64,000 bases of DNA from Massilia forsythiae. Lineage in GTDB: Bacteria; Pseudomonadota; Gammaproteobacteria; Burkholderiales; Burkholderiaceae_D. The stretch lies in assembly GCF_012849555.1 (NCBI RefSeq), contig NZ_CP051685.1, positions 3,782,001 through 3,846,000 of the forward strand. The letters run 5' to 3'. The position numbers and the translations under genes were made by a program. A model generated the notes under the pieces. It saw nothing but the letters and a program-made list of their open reading frames with translations. It had not been told where the DNA came from and did not search any database. This document shows, one piece after another, positions 10,111 to 17,538 of the stretch. Numbering within the stretch: position 1 is the first letter of the stretch; every line of letters begins with the position of its first letter.

Positions 10111-11358
10111 TCAATTCGTGATGCGGATGGTGTCCAGTTCCTTGAAGGCGGCGGTGTCGGACACGATGAAGCGGTCCCCGGCACGCGCGCCGGCCGCCAC
10201 CTCGACCACCTTGCCGTCGCCCGCGCCCAGTTCCAGCACGGTCTTGCGCGCCATGCCGCCGTCCACCCGGAAGGCCGGCTGGCGGCCGCGGCCGTTGAAG
10301 GCAGCGCCCTTGTCGATTACCAGCACGCCGGCGCGGCGCGCGGTGACCACGTCGACGTCGACGCGCATCTTGTTGCGCAGCTGCGGATTGTGCGGCTGGG
10401 CCAGGTCGACCAGCAGCTTGATGCTGCCGTTCTGGATTTCGGGCAGGATGGTGCGCACCGTGCCGGCCAGCACCGCGCCGTTCTGCGCCACGCGGACCGG
10501 CTGGCCCGGCGCCAGCTGGCGCGCGTGGAAGTCGGACAGGCTGGCCTCGACCCGGTAGTTGTTCAGTTCGGACACGCGCGCCACCAGCTGCCCGGCCGCC
10601 ACGCTGGCGCCTTCTTCCTCGACCAGCGAAGTCAGCATGCCGGAAAAGGGCGCGCACACGCGCGTCTGCGCCAGCAAGCCTTCCTGGCGTGCGATCTGCT
10701 TGTGCAGGATCGCCTGCTGCAGCCGGGCGGCGGCGATGGCGCCGGCGGTGGCGCGACGCGTGTCCTCGACCAGCTCGCGCTGCTGGCGCAGCTGGATCTC
10801 GTTGCGCTGCACGTTCAGCTGCGCCGTCAGCAGGTCTTCGCCGGACACCAGGCCGCTGCTGCGCAGCTTCTGGTTGCGCTCGTGGCGCGCGCGCGCCGAC
10901 TGCAGATCGATTTCCAGCAGCTCGATGCTGCTCCTGGTCTGCTTGATCTTCTGCGCCATCTCCAGCGCCAGGACGTCGACGCGGTTGTCCTGCTGCGCCA
11001 GCTGTTCCTTGAACGCTTCCAGTGCCAGGCGGATCTCGCGGTCGTCCAGTTCCAGCAGCAGCTCGCCGGCCCCGACCTGCTGGCCCGGCTTGGCATGCAC
11101 GCGCGCCACGCGGCTGGCGCCGGGACTGGACACCACTTCCTCGTGCACGGGAATGATCACGCCGGCGGCGTTGATCGTGTTGTCGACGTCGCCGCGCCGG
11201 ACTTCGGCCACGACGATGTCGGCGGCGCCGACGCCGGGCCGCAGCGCGCGGTTGGCGCCCCACAGCACGGCGCCGAAGAGGACCGCGAGGGCCAGCGCGC
11301 CGGCCAGGTGGCGCCGGCGGCGGCGCTGCAGGATGTCGATGCCGATGGCGTGGTCCAT
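10111..11358 (-). CDS. Periplasmic adaptor (HlyD/MacA-like) of the ABC efflux system
   Basis: 415 aa. One N-terminal membrane anchor (about 17-36, AGALALAVLFGAVLWGAN), then a lipoyl half (VVSSPGASRVARVHAKPGQ), a long alpha-helical hairpin (about 130-220) and the second lipoyl/beta-barrel part. Such adaptors link inner-membrane pumps to an outer-membrane channel; no TolC-type gene is present here, so an unlinked one would be needed. The ATG at 11358 was chosen because the sigma-54 promoter at 11401-11417 would start transcription near 11390, downstream of the alternative start at 11502. It is the first gene of the leftward six-gene unit. Confidence 0.85.
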   Translation of the reverse strand: MDHAIGIDILQRRRRRHLAGALALAVLFGAVLWGANRALRPGVGAADIVVAEVRRGDVDNTINAAGVIIPVHEEVVSSPGASRVARVHAKPGQQVGAGELLLELDDREIRLALEAFKEQLAQQDNRVDVLALEMAQKIKQTRSSIELLEIDLQSARARHERNQKLRSSGLVSGEDLLTAQLNVQRNEIQLRQQRELVEDTRRATAGAIAAARLQQAILHKQIARQEGLLAQTRVCAPFSGMLTSLVEEEGASVAAGQLVARVSELNNYRVEASLSDFHARQLAPGQPVRVAQNGAVLAGTVRTILPEIQNGSIKLLVDLAQPHNPQLRNKMRVDVDVVTARRAGVLVIDKGAAFNGRGRQPAFRVDGGMARKTVLELGAGDGKVVEVAAGARAGDRFIVSDTAAFKELDTIRITN

Positions 11359-11400
11359 GGTGCGCAAGGCGATGACGAGTTGGTTGGAATGCCATCCCTG

Positions 11401-11417
11401 TTGCAAGCCCCGTGCCA
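11401..11417 (-). promoter_or_regulatory. Sigma-54 promoter of the efflux/two-component operon
   Basis: On the minus strand, TGGCACG-GGGC-TTGCAA, a full match to the -24/-12 consensus (TGGCACG, 4 nt, TTGC). The predicted start is near 11390, about 30 nt before the adaptor ATG. The operon encodes its own NtrC-type activator, which makes the site credible. Confidence 0.8.
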
Positions 11418-11460
11418 GTGGCATTTCCCTGGGAAGGCCATGGCGTGGACGCCGCCGCGC

Positions 11461-11496
11461 TGCCCGCCGGCGGGCAATACTGTCCGCATCCGGACA
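11461..11496. promoter_or_regulatory. Palindromic upstream activator sites
   Basis: TGCCCGCCGGCGGGCA (11461-11476) is a perfect 16-bp palindrome. TGTCCG-CATC-CGGACA (11481-11496) has perfect 6-bp arms. They lie about 45 and 65 bp upstream of the -24 element, the usual place for enhancer-binding-protein sites, and also about 60 bp upstream of the divergent pnuC start. Which of the two is bound is not known. Confidence 0.55.
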
Positions 11497-11555
11497 CCCC
11501 ATCTTCGCCGCTGCCCGGCTTGCATAAAGACGGCGCAGTCCGGATAATCCCGGGC

Positions 11556-12197
11556 ATGAACGACACCATCGTCCTCGCCGGTTTCGGCACCACGCCGCTG
11601 GAACTGCTTTCCTTCTTCCTCTCGATCGCCACCGTGCTGCTGAACATCCGCCGCAACCACTGGGCCTGGCTGTTCGCGATCATCTCGTCGGCCGCCTACG
11701 GCCTGGTGTTCTTCAACGCGCGCCTGTACGGCGACGCCGGCCTGCAGGCGGTGTTCATCGCCGCCTCGGTGTGGGGCTGGCAGCTGTGGCTGCGCGGCGC
11801 CGGCAATCGGCCGCTGGTCGTCACGCGCCTGCGCCGGGCGGGCTGGGCCTGGTCGCTGGCCGGCTGGGCGCTCGGCTTCGTGCTGCTGTCGGCCTTCCTG
11901 AAACGCTACACCGACACCGACGTGCCCTACATGGACGGCTTCCTGACCGCCGGCAGCCTGCTCGGCCAGGTCCTCTTGGCGCGCAAGAAGGTCGAGAACT
12001 GGCATACCTGGATCGCGGTGGACGTGCTGTACGTCGGGCTGTATCTGTATAAGGGTTTGCACCTGACCGCGCTGCTGTACGCGCTGTTCGTGGCGCTGGC
12101 AGTGGTCGGCCTGCGTGCGTGGCGCGCGGCGGCGGACGGCGCTGCGCCCGCGACGCCGCACACGGCCGACCTGGCGCGCGGCGCCGGGGCCGAGTGA
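11556..12197 (+). CDS. pnuC: Nicotinamide riboside transporter PnuC
   Basis: 213 aa, about seven membrane helices. Family features include NHWAWLFAIISSAAYG near the N-terminus, SVWGWQLWLRG, and the C-terminal ENWHTWIAVDVLYVGLY where the conserved Trp/Asp contact the substrate. PnuC imports nicotinamide riboside by facilitated diffusion, trapped by phosphorylation. The ATG at 11556 gives the normal family length; an in-frame extension to 11412 runs through the divergent promoter. The next gene encodes the matching kinase, 2 bp after the stop. Transcribed divergently from the efflux operon. Confidence 0.92.
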   Translation: MNDTIVLAGFGTTPLELLSFFLSIATVLLNIRRNHWAWLFAIISSAAYGLVFFNARLYGDAGLQAVFIAASVWGWQLWLRGAGNRPLVVTRLRRAGWAWSLAGWALGFVLLSAFLKRYTDTDVPYMDGFLTAGSLLGQVLLARKKVENWHTWIAVDVLYVGLYLYKGLHLTALLYALFVALAVVGLRAWRAAADGAAPATPHTADLARGAGAE

Positions 12198-12199
12198 GG

Positions 12200-12841
12200 A
12201 TGGATATGGCGACCGAGCAGGCGGCAGCGGGCGGCGCCGCGGCGCAGGACGCTGCCGCGGCGGGCGCGGCGCCGATGCGCATCGCCATCCTGGGCGCCGA
12301 ATCGACCGGCAAGTCGACCCTGGCCGCCGCCCTGGCCCGGCGCCACGGCAGCCTGTGGGTGCCGGAATACCTGCGCGAATTCGTCGACGTCATGGGACGC
12401 GTGCCGCACGAGGACGACCAGCCCGGCATCGCGCGCACGCAGCTGGCGCGCGAGGATGCGCTGGCGTTGCGCTTGGCGCAGGCGCCCGCCGGGACGTGGC
12501 CGGTTGCCGCGCCGGTGGAGCAAGCCGCGCCGGCGCGGCGCCTGCTGTTCTGCGACACCACGCCGCTGATGACGGCGGTGTACAGCCGCATCTACTGGGG
12601 CCGGTTGCCGGACGACTTATTGGCGCTGGAGGCGGCGCACGACTATGCGCTGACGCTGGTGGCCGCCCCCGACCTGCCGTGGGTGGCGGACGGCCTGCAG
12701 CGCGACTCGGAAGCGGTACGCCGGCGCGTGCATGCGCAGCTGCTGGCGGTGCTGCAGGAGCGCGGGATTGCCTACGTGTTGCTGACCGGGGAGCTGGCGC
12801 AGCGGATGGAGCGGGTGGAGGCGTTGCTGGCGGCGGCGTGA
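12200..12841 (+). CDS. NadR-like nicotinamide riboside kinase
   Basis: 213 aa. A low-complexity Ala-rich leader (1-25) precedes MRIAILGAESTGKST with Walker A at 32-40, then the family motif VPEYLREFVD and FCDTTPLMTAVYSRIYWG. It corresponds to the C-terminal kinase domain of NadR (AAA_28); the HTH and adenylyltransferase domains of enterobacterial NadR are absent. It should phosphorylate imported nicotinamide riboside to NMN. The ATG at 12200 has GTGAGG just upstream; Met26 is an alternative start. Operon with pnuC, 2-bp gap. Confidence 0.88.
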   Translation: MDMATEQAAAGGAAAQDAAAAGAAPMRIAILGAESTGKSTLAAALARRHGSLWVPEYLREFVDVMGRVPHEDDQPGIARTQLAREDALALRLAQAPAGTWPVAAPVEQAAPARRLLFCDTTPLMTAVYSRIYWGRLPDDLLALEAAHDYALTLVAAPDLPWVADGLQRDSEAVRRRVHAQLLAVLQERGIAYVLLTGELAQRMERVEALLAAA

Positions 12842-12967
12842 CGTCGTCCCCGCGAAGGCGGGGACCCATACCGAATATCCGAAATTGGTATTTTCAAAGC
12901 ATTCGCGGTGCTTTTAACATATCGACATGTTTTGCTTAGCATGGGTCCCCGCCTGCGCGGGGAGTCG
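12842..12967. repeat. REP-A doublet, copy 1 (canonical)
   Basis: CGTCGTCCCCGCGAAGGCGG (from 12842, running into GGACCCATAC) is repeated inverted at 12939-12967 as GCATGGGTCCCCGCCTGCGC followed by GGGGAGTCG. The spacer is about 67 bp of AT-rich sequence. Its right outer end is diverged compared with the other copies (GGGGAGTCG instead of GGGGACGACG). It occupies the gap between the kinase gene and the convergent TonB receptor. Confidence 0.85.
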
Positions 12968-13067
12968 TTTCCGGCAATGCCGGAAACGGCGGTTTTCAGG
13001 TCACCGATACTATTCCTGACCACAGTACGCGCAGGCCGAAGCAACGTACTGGCTGAAGCACAGCCGC

Positions 13068-15245
13068 CTACAGGTCGAACTGCGCCGACAACCGGAACGT
13101 GCGCGGCGCGCCCGGCAGCAGGTAGCCGCCCAGCGCCGGCGTGACGTCGCGCCAGTAGAACTTGTCGAACAGGTTGTCCACGCGCGCGCGCACGGTCACG
13201 CCCGTCGCGCCCAGTTTCATGGCGTAGGCGGCGCCGGCGCCGAACACGTGGTAGTCGGGGACGAACACGCGGTTCTCGACATCGAACGCCTTCTTGCCCG
13301 CGTACTGCCACACGCCGTCCACCTTCAGGCCGGGCACGGCGGGCACCGCGTATTCCGCCCAGGCGCTCGACTTGAAGGCGGGCACGTCGGTGACGCGCTT
13401 GCCGTCGATGCTTTCCTGGCCAGTGCCCTGCTGGCGCGTGTTCAGCGCCATCAGCGAGGCGCCGTAGCGCAGCGCCTCGCCGAAGCGGCCGTCGGCCGAG
13501 AATTCCAGGCCGCGGTGGGTCTGGCGGCCGTTGCGCACGAACGGGTGGCGCTGCTCGAGCACGCCGTTCACCAGCACGCCGACGTCCTGGTTCGGGTCTT
13601 CGTATTCGAGGCCCTGGCGGATCTGGAACAGCGCCGCCGACAAATTGACGCCGGCCAGCACGCCCTTGGCGCCGAGCTCGACCTGGCGCGAGCGTCCCGG
13701 CGCCAATACCTGCGCCTCGTTGCTGGTGCCCATCGGCGCGATGCCGCCATGCTGCAGGCCGTGGCTGAAAGAACCGTACACATTCCAGTCGCGGTCCAGC
13801 GCAATCACGAGCGCCAGGCTCGGCAGCGCGAAGCTGTCGTCGGCCTTGACGTAGGCCGCGATGTCGTCGTCGTACTCGCTGCGCTTGATCTGCACGTAGC
13901 GCAGGCCGCCGTGCAGCGTCAGGCGCTGCGACAGGGTGACGATGTCCTGCGCGAACAGGGCGCTTTCCTGGTCGCTGCGGCGCTCGAACACCGGACCGGT
14001 GACGCGGTCGGGCTTGGCCGGTGGCGTGGTCAAGGGATGCCAGATATTGCTGTAGCCGACCAGGTCGTATACGTACTCGCCGAAGCTGTCGTGGCGTTCG
14101 GCGTAGGAGACGCCGAGCGTCAGCGCGTGGCGCAGCGCGCCGGTGCCGAACTTGCCCTGCAACATGGCTTGCGCGCCCCACGGCGACTTGCGCTCGCCGG
14201 TGCTCTGGTAATCGTAGACGTCGTAGTCGCCGTTGCCGCAGTAGCCCGGGTAGTAACCGTCGCCCTCGTTGCTGCAGCCGTAGGGGAAGGCGGTGAAGTC
14301 GTCGCGCTTGAACCAGTGCTTGTTGGCGGCCACGGTCGCGTTCCACTCCGGCGCCAGGCGGTATTCGAAGCGCAGGCCGAGGTTGGTGTCGCGCGTGTCC
14401 ACCGGGCGCGTCCAGGGCTGGTCGTTGAGCAGCATCTTGGCGGACACGCCGGTCGGCAGCGCCTGGTTGCGGATCAGCTGGAAGCCGGGCGCGGTGACCT
14501 GCGCCTTGTGCTGGTAGTCGAGGTCGAGCTGCAGCAGGGCGTCCGGGGTGAGTTGCCAGTCGAACGCGCCGGAGACGAACTGGCGCTCGCCGTTGGCGCC
14601 GCGCACGTACGAGTGCAGGTCGGCGGCGGCGGCGTTGATGCGGTAGCCGAAGCGGCGGTCGTCGAAGCGCCCGCCCAGGTCGACCGTGCCGTACAGGGTG
14701 CCGCGCTCGCTGACCTCGACCGTGGCCGAGCGCAGCGGCGCCGCGGTCGGGCGCTTGGTGACGTAGTTGACGATGCCGCCCGGGGTGGCGATGCCGGCGG
14801 TGAGGCCGGCCAGGCCCTTCAGCACTTCGATGCGTTCCTTGTTTTCCAGCGGGATCTGGGTGTCGCCGGGAATCGCGAAGCCATCCTTGCGGTAGCTGTA
14901 GTTGTTGTCGAGCGCAAAGCCGCGGATCGAGAATTGCTCGGCATAGCCGACCGCGTTGTAGGCGTCGCTCACCGAGGCGTCGTAGCGCAGCGCTTCGGTG
15001 GTCGAGCGGATCGACAGGTCTTGCAGGCGGGTGCGGTCGAACACGCTGATCGAGGCCGGCGTGTCGACCAGCGCCGTCTCGGAAAAGCCGCCGACGGCGG
15101 CGCGCTCGGTGGCGGCGCGGTTGCCGGTGACGACGACTTCGTTGACGGGCTGGCCGTCCGCAGCGGATTGCGCCGTTTGCGCTTGTGCGGAAAACGCCTG
15201 CATCAGCGCGCAGGCCAGGATCGAATACTTCAGGTGTGGTGTCAT
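13068..15245 (-). CDS. TonB-dependent outer-membrane receptor, TPP-riboswitch controlled (probable thiamin receptor)
   Basis: 725 aa. Signal peptide (residues 1 to about 22, ILACALMQAFSAQAQ), TonB-box-like EVVVTG (36-41), plug domain with QFSIRGFALDNN and ERIEVLKGLAGLTAGIATP, and a 22-strand barrel ending in an aromatic-terminated strand (FRLSAQFDL). By homology it looks like the siderophore-receptor branch. The TPP riboswitch immediately upstream argues that its ligand is thiamin, a thiamin phosphate or a precursor. Start ATG at 15245; the longer in-frame start at 15314 has no signal peptide at its N-terminus. No thiamin pathway genes are adjacent. Confidence 0.9.
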   Translation of the reverse strand: MTPHLKYSILACALMQAFSAQAQTAQSAADGQPVNEVVVTGNRAATERAAVGGFSETALVDTPASISVFDRTRLQDLSIRSTTEALRYDASVSDAYNAVGYAEQFSIRGFALDNNYSYRKDGFAIPGDTQIPLENKERIEVLKGLAGLTAGIATPGGIVNYVTKRPTAAPLRSATVEVSERGTLYGTVDLGGRFDDRRFGYRINAAAADLHSYVRGANGERQFVSGAFDWQLTPDALLQLDLDYQHKAQVTAPGFQLIRNQALPTGVSAKMLLNDQPWTRPVDTRDTNLGLRFEYRLAPEWNATVAANKHWFKRDDFTAFPYGCSNEGDGYYPGYCGNGDYDVYDYQSTGERKSPWGAQAMLQGKFGTGALRHALTLGVSYAERHDSFGEYVYDLVGYSNIWHPLTTPPAKPDRVTGPVFERRSDQESALFAQDIVTLSQRLTLHGGLRYVQIKRSEYDDDIAAYVKADDSFALPSLALVIALDRDWNVYGSFSHGLQHGGIAPMGTSNEAQVLAPGRSRQVELGAKGVLAGVNLSAALFQIRQGLEYEDPNQDVGVLVNGVLEQRHPFVRNGRQTHRGLEFSADGRFGEALRYGASLMALNTRQQGTGQESIDGKRVTDVPAFKSSAWAEYAVPAVPGLKVDGVWQYAGKKAFDVENRVFVPDYHVFGAGAAYAMKLGATGVTVRARVDNLFDKFYWRDVTPALGGYLLPGAPRTFRLSAQFDL

Positions 15246-15330
15246 GTGTTTGCTCGTTATCGGCGCCGACGGGGGCGGTCGGGCGCGGCTGAGCCAACGG
15301 GGAAGGGCAAACAAGGCGGGAACTGCGTTG

Positions 15331-15416
15331 CGCTTTCCTTCGCTGGCATTATCCAGATCAGGTACGAAGGGTATCTCTCACCCGGAAGCAAGCTTCCAGG
15401 ACCCCTAGCGAAAGCG
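15331..15416 (-). promoter_or_regulatory. TPP riboswitch (THI element)
   Basis: On the minus strand P1 is CGCTTTC (from 15416) paired with GAAAGCG (15337-15331). Inside are the conserved blocks CTAGGGGTCC, then GGGTGAGAGATACCC, then ACCTGATCTGGATAATGCCA, followed by GCGAAGG. These are the diagnostic TPP aptamer sequences. The aptamer ends 85 bp before the receptor ATG; that leader shows no obvious U-tract terminator, so translational control is more likely. Confidence 0.95.
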
Positions 15417-15471
15417 CGAGTGTAGCACGTGCACGCGCCGGCGTGGCAGTTTCGTCAACGAGCGCCGGTTC

Positions 15472-16428
15472 TCAGGCCGGTTCCAAGGCCGGCGCGGCTT
15501 GCCCGGCCCGTACGCGCGCATGCAGCAGGTGGCGCTGCAGCACCGTGCGCGCCGACTCGCCGATCGCGCGCCAGTGCTCGCGCCGTTGGGCGGCGCGCTT
15601 GCGGTGCTTGGACGGCATCTCGGACAAGGGCTTGACATAGAAGGGCAGGCCGATCAGCCACCCTTCGCCGCCTTTCATCTCGATGCCGCCGAGGATCTTC
15701 CAGAAGCCGTCGTAGGCATTGGCAAAATGTTTTTGCGGATCGGGATCGTAGGCGATGTGGGCGCTGCTGCGGATCGCCACCACCTGTTCCATGTCCAGCG
15801 CCTGAGCCATGCCCTGCATCGCGGCGAAGCAGAAGAAGCTGGGCGAGTTGTTGGGAAATACCCGTTCGAAGGCGTCGAAGGCGGCGCCGGAATCGGTCCA
15901 GCGGCCCTGGTTGCGGGCGATGAAGGGCACCACCGGCGTCTCCAGTCCCAGCATGCGGCCTTCCAGCCAGCTGAAGGACAGGCGGTGCAGGCACTTGCCG
16001 TCGGCGACCAGGGCGATGGTGAGGTCGCCCTCGGCGTTGCCGCGCGACGCCATTTCCAGCTGGATCAGGAAGCTGCTGCCATCGGCGTCGTGGCGCCACA
16101 GCGGCAGCCGGCACGCGCCGTACACGGCCCGCCGGTAGGCGCCGTCGAAGGTGCTTTCCTCGAAGCGGTAATGGCCCAGCGCCGCCTGCACGCGCAGGCG
16201 CGGCGACAGGCCCTTGATCAGGTAGTCGCGGTGGCTGAGATGGTGGAACGGGTCGCCGCCGCATGCCGGTACCACGTGCTCGCGGTGGACGCCGAGCCGG
16301 CACAGCGCCTGGTGGTCGCGGTAATGGGCCAGGACCCGCAGGCTGCGCGCCATGCACAGCAGCCAGGACGCAAGGCCGACCTGGCGGCGCATGGCCACGG
16401 CGTGCCTGGCGAGATGGGCGAAAATCAT
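15472..16428 (-). CDS. VirK/YbjX family protein (DUF535)
   Basis: 318 aa, the family's usual length. Recognisable blocks are HYRFEESTFDGAYRRAVYGA, SRGNAEGDLTIALVADGKCL, LSFSWLEGRMLGLETPVVPF and NSPSFFCFAAMQGMAQALD. VirK/YbjX proteins are linked to envelope integrity and antimicrobial-peptide resistance in enterobacteria, but the biochemical activity is unknown. No signal peptide or clear membrane helix is visible. The ATG at 16428 is used. It lies upstream of the TPP riboswitch on the same strand with 55 bp between; co-transcription is unlikely to matter because the receptor has its own leader. Confidence 0.85.
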   Translation of the reverse strand: MIFAHLARHAVAMRRQVGLASWLLCMARSLRVLAHYRDHQALCRLGVHREHVVPACGGDPFHHLSHRDYLIKGLSPRLRVQAALGHYRFEESTFDGAYRRAVYGACRLPLWRHDADGSSFLIQLEMASRGNAEGDLTIALVADGKCLHRLSFSWLEGRMLGLETPVVPFIARNQGRWTDSGAAFDAFERVFPNNSPSFFCFAAMQGMAQALDMEQVVAIRSSAHIAYDPDPQKHFANAYDGFWKILGGIEMKGGEGWLIGLPFYVKPLSEMPSKHRKRAAQRREHWRAIGESARTVLQRHLLHARVRAGQAAPALEPA

Positions 16429-16702
16429 GGATGCTCCGAAGGTTCGTTATCGACAGCGTGATCTTGTGCCACCGTTCCGCACGGTACGGTGAGTTTCCTC
16501 AACGGGAACAATGCATCCGCTCGATCAAGACTTTCGCCATCGACACGGCCCTCGAAACGCGGGTTTTGTTGTGAGCATGTCTCTTGTTGTTGACGCTTTG
16601 TCAGGACTCGTTGCCAGATGCAAGACTAGCACGATTGCCGCGCCGAACATCCGGCTTCCTGATGAATAATTGCGTCAGACCGAACGAGACGAGGAGCAAG
16701 GC

Positions 16703-17440
16703 ATGGAGTACGAACTTTTTTACTGGCCCACGATCCAGGGCCGCGGCGAATTCGTGCGCCTGGCGCTGGAAGAAGCCGGGGCGCACTACGTGGACGTGGC
16801 GCGCACGCCTGGCGGCATGGCGCGCATGACGGCGCTGATGGACGGCGCCGATCATCCGTCGTTCGCGCCGCCGTTCCTGAAGGCCGGCGACCTGCTGGTC
16901 GGGCAGACCGCCAACATCCTGCTGTACCTGGGCCGCCGGCACGGGCTGGCGCCGGCCGACGAGCAGGGGCAACTGTGGGTGCACCAGATCCAGCTCACCA
17001 TCGCCGACCTGGTGGCGGAAGCGCACGATACCCACCACCCGATCGCCAGCGGGTTGTACTACGAAGACCAGCGGCCGGAAGCCAAGCGGCGCGCGGCGGA
17101 TTTCATCGAGACGCGCATTCCCAAGTTCTTCGACTGGTTCGAAGGCTTGCTCGGACGCCCGGCACCGAAGGACTACCTCACCGGCGACCGGGTGAGCTAC
17201 GCCGACCTGTCGCTGTTCCAGCTGGTCGAAGGCTTGCGCTACGCCTTCCCCAATGCGCTGGCACGCATCGACGGCGCTTATCCGCTGGTGACGGCGCTGC
17301 GCGACCGCGTCGCCGCGCGCCCGCGCATCGCGGCCTACCTGGCCTCGACACGGCGCCTGCCCTTCAACGAGGAAGGCATCTTCCGCCGCTACCCGGAGCT
17401 GGACGAGCAGGCCGGCCACGCCGTCGGCAAAGGCGGCTGA
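16703..17440 (+). CDS. Glutathione S-transferase family protein
   Basis: 245 aa. An N-terminal thioredoxin fold begins MEYELFYWPTIQGRGEFVRL; the catalytic Tyr region (YELFYWP) and GQTANILLYLGRRHG (the equivalent of the glutathione-binding xES-xxI segment, here QTANI) resemble sigma-class-like bacterial GSTs. The helical C-terminal domain follows (about 95-245). It has a long family-typical insertion (HDTHHPIASGLYYEDQ). ATG at 16703 with GAGGAG 9 nt upstream. The 274-bp region before it, divergent to the VirK-like gene, shows no convincing promoter or RNA. Substrate unknown. Confidence 0.85.
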   Translation: MEYELFYWPTIQGRGEFVRLALEEAGAHYVDVARTPGGMARMTALMDGADHPSFAPPFLKAGDLLVGQTANILLYLGRRHGLAPADEQGQLWVHQIQLTIADLVAEAHDTHHPIASGLYYEDQRPEAKRRAADFIETRIPKFFDWFEGLLGRPAPKDYLTGDRVSYADLSLFQLVEGLRYAFPNALARIDGAYPLVTALRDRVAARPRIAAYLASTRRLPFNEEGIFRRYPELDEQAGHAVGKGG

Positions 17441-17538
17441 CCCTACCCCCTGGCGGCATGCCGTGGCGCCGCGGATGGCTCGTTGTCTTGTCCACCCCGC
17501 TGCGGTAGCATCGTTCGTCAACCACCGCCAGAGGGTCC

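Noticed and set aside
11411..11425. GTGCCAGTGGCATTT resembles the centre of the REP-A palindrome
   Set aside because: Only about 12 bases match, none of the REP-A flanks are present, and the site is explained by the sigma-54 promoter.
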